A stretch of 64,000 nucleotides of DNA. It comes from Cinclus cinclus (Eukaryota > Chordata > Aves > Passeriformes > Cinclidae). Numbering within the stretch: position 1 is the first letter of the stretch; the number at the start of each line of letters is the position of its first letter. The DNA lies in the NCBI RefSeq assembly GCF_963662255.1, contig NC_085046.1, positions 97,853,324-97,917,323 on the forward strand, read 5' to 3'. The notes under the pieces are model-generated. The model worked only from the letters and a program-made list of their open reading frames with translations, had not been told where the DNA came from and ran no database searches. The position numbers and the translations under genes are program-made. Shown here piece by piece: positions 62,701 to 64,000 of the stretch.

Positions 62701-64000
62701 GGAGCATTTTGAGTTATTCTTCTATTTTAATTATGGGCAGTTGTAGCAAATGAAGCATAAAAAGTTGTAGCATATTCCCTGGGACTTTAAAGAATTTTTC
62801 TCAAAAGAAGTAGTCCAGAAACAGTGCCTAGAGACATATTTGTTTAAATTATAGTGCAATTAATGTTCTTGTATGTAGTAAAATAAAAAAAAATAGATTG
62901 AAATATTTAACAAAATAGTCATTGTAAAAGTAAAGAAGTACAGATAATCTTTCTCTAGATAACTCTATAGCACTATCCTTGAAATATTTTCTGTCGGTGT
63001 AGTGTTTTTCTTAAATATCCAATGGCTATACATATGATTATTAAAATGATACTGCTGCTTCCTATGTCTTTTGCTGCAGATTTTGTAATTATGATATGAA
63101 CACTCCCTCGGGAGTATACATTTAATTTACACAGGGTGGGATGGTTCAGTAAGTCTGCTCTAGTTCAGATTAACAGAACAAAGTGCAACCCTTCAGAAAG
63201 AGAGATTCTGGAGCATTATGCCACATTTCCCCCTCCCTAGTTCAGGATTGCTTCAGCAGCTGGAACTGTTCATGGAGCATAGTGTGCAGTCAGATTAAGA
63301 GTCTTTGTAATGTCTTTAATTCGCTGTCATGACTGACCCATCCTGACTCCTCATAGCCCTTTCTAGACCCCATCTCACACTCTGAGGGTTTGTTCTTGAG
63401 TTTTTTAACACCCCTGACCTGATTAAAAAAAAAAAAAAAAATCAAACTTGAAGAAAGTACCAAAACGCAAAATGAGAAGTTAGAGATGTTTTTTCTTGCT
63501 ATGTCTTTTATCTCTATATATCTCAGGATGGAAAAGATTGTGTCTCAGAGAGATGCTAATAAGGAGAAGGTGGCATATTTATTAACAACCTGGGTATTTT
63601 AAAAGTTTTATTCACTACCACCTCCTTAGAAACAATTTTCTATATTTAGTTTATGAACCCATACCAGTATTTTAACTTTGCTGAGGCTAGGGAAGAATGT
63701 TTAGGAAAACAAACTTGCTTGTAATTGCAGTTCTAGCTGCATAATCTTTTTCTGACAATCTTTATGTTGGCATATTTTATGCTATTATTATAACTTGGAA
63801 CTTATAACTGCTGTTTTGTGTCAGCAAGAAATGATGGACAGAAGTGTTTTGACACTTGTCAGAGAGCTTTGAGAAAATGGAAGAAGTGGAATTTTGTGTT
63901 ATCTAGAGCTGGATTCATCTGGTAAAAAAAAGGAAAAAAACATAAATAATAAATAACAAATAAGAAAAATGTGTTTTATTAACCAAAATCTACTATAAAT
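56707..64000. other. Intergenic, no gene seen
   Basis: AT-rich with GC-richer islands near 58210-58560, 59800-60120 and 63060-63260. None shows a convincing exon, RNA gene or known transposon. The block at 59800-60000 has an AATAAA at 59823-59828 and a CT-rich sequel that faintly recalls an LTR. An A run of about 17 lies near 63425-63441. Confidence 0.7.

Noticed and set aside
1..64000. CRISPR arrays, tRNA or rRNA genes, prokaryotic operons
   Set aside because: No regularly spaced repeats, no tRNA-like or rRNA sequence noticed, and the spliced cadherin gene shows this is animal nuclear DNA.

Overview
This window is vertebrate nuclear DNA, almost certainly from a bird. It is AT-rich and has spliced genes with GT/AG introns. 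It carries several CR1 LINE copies, two of them with the typical CR1 3' end: a near-intact 2.1 kb copy ending in repeats of an ATTCTATGA-like octamer, and a 0.9 kb copy ending in one degenerate unit. An avian-type endogenous retroviral LTR fragment is also present. The species cannot be told from the sequence.

The only gene I can support is on the + strand from 988 to about 35945. It is a type II classical cadherin, recognised as cadherin-19 (CDH19). Ten coding exons are present: 988-1282, 6810-6929, 7578-7742, 8705-8889, 9889-10142, 12476-12612, 21084-21205, 29833-29950, 31907-32158 and 34472-34965. They join without a frameshift or premature stop into 2142 nt, or 713 codons plus a stop. They cover most of EC1, then EC2 to EC5, the transmembrane helix and the whole catenin-binding tail. 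The exons for the signal peptide, the prodomain and the first strand of EC1 lie upstream of the window, so the gene is 5'-truncated here by the window edge and is not broken. Exon lengths and intron phases follow the conserved type II cadherin plan.

The introns hold most of the extra content. There is an antisense CR1 just upstream of the 8705 exon and an antisense LTR fragment in the 10143-12475 intron. The 8.5 kb intron 12613-21083 contains two CR1 copies and a second, less certain LTR. Small structures in introns include a 16-base G run near 7879, a 72-nt hairpin at 12914-12985, and a 42-bp perfect tandem duplication at 23167-23250.

From about 36 kb to 64 kb I see no gene. This is gene-desert-like flank with a CR1 fragment (48.7 kb), the 2.1 kb CR1 (54.6-56.7 kb), microsatellites, a second 72-nt hairpin (39.2 kb) and some GC-richer blocks I cannot assign. 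I found no RNA genes, CRISPR arrays or previously undescribed multi-gene system. The most interesting leads are the two similar-sized hairpins and the retroelement pieces close to CDH19 exons.
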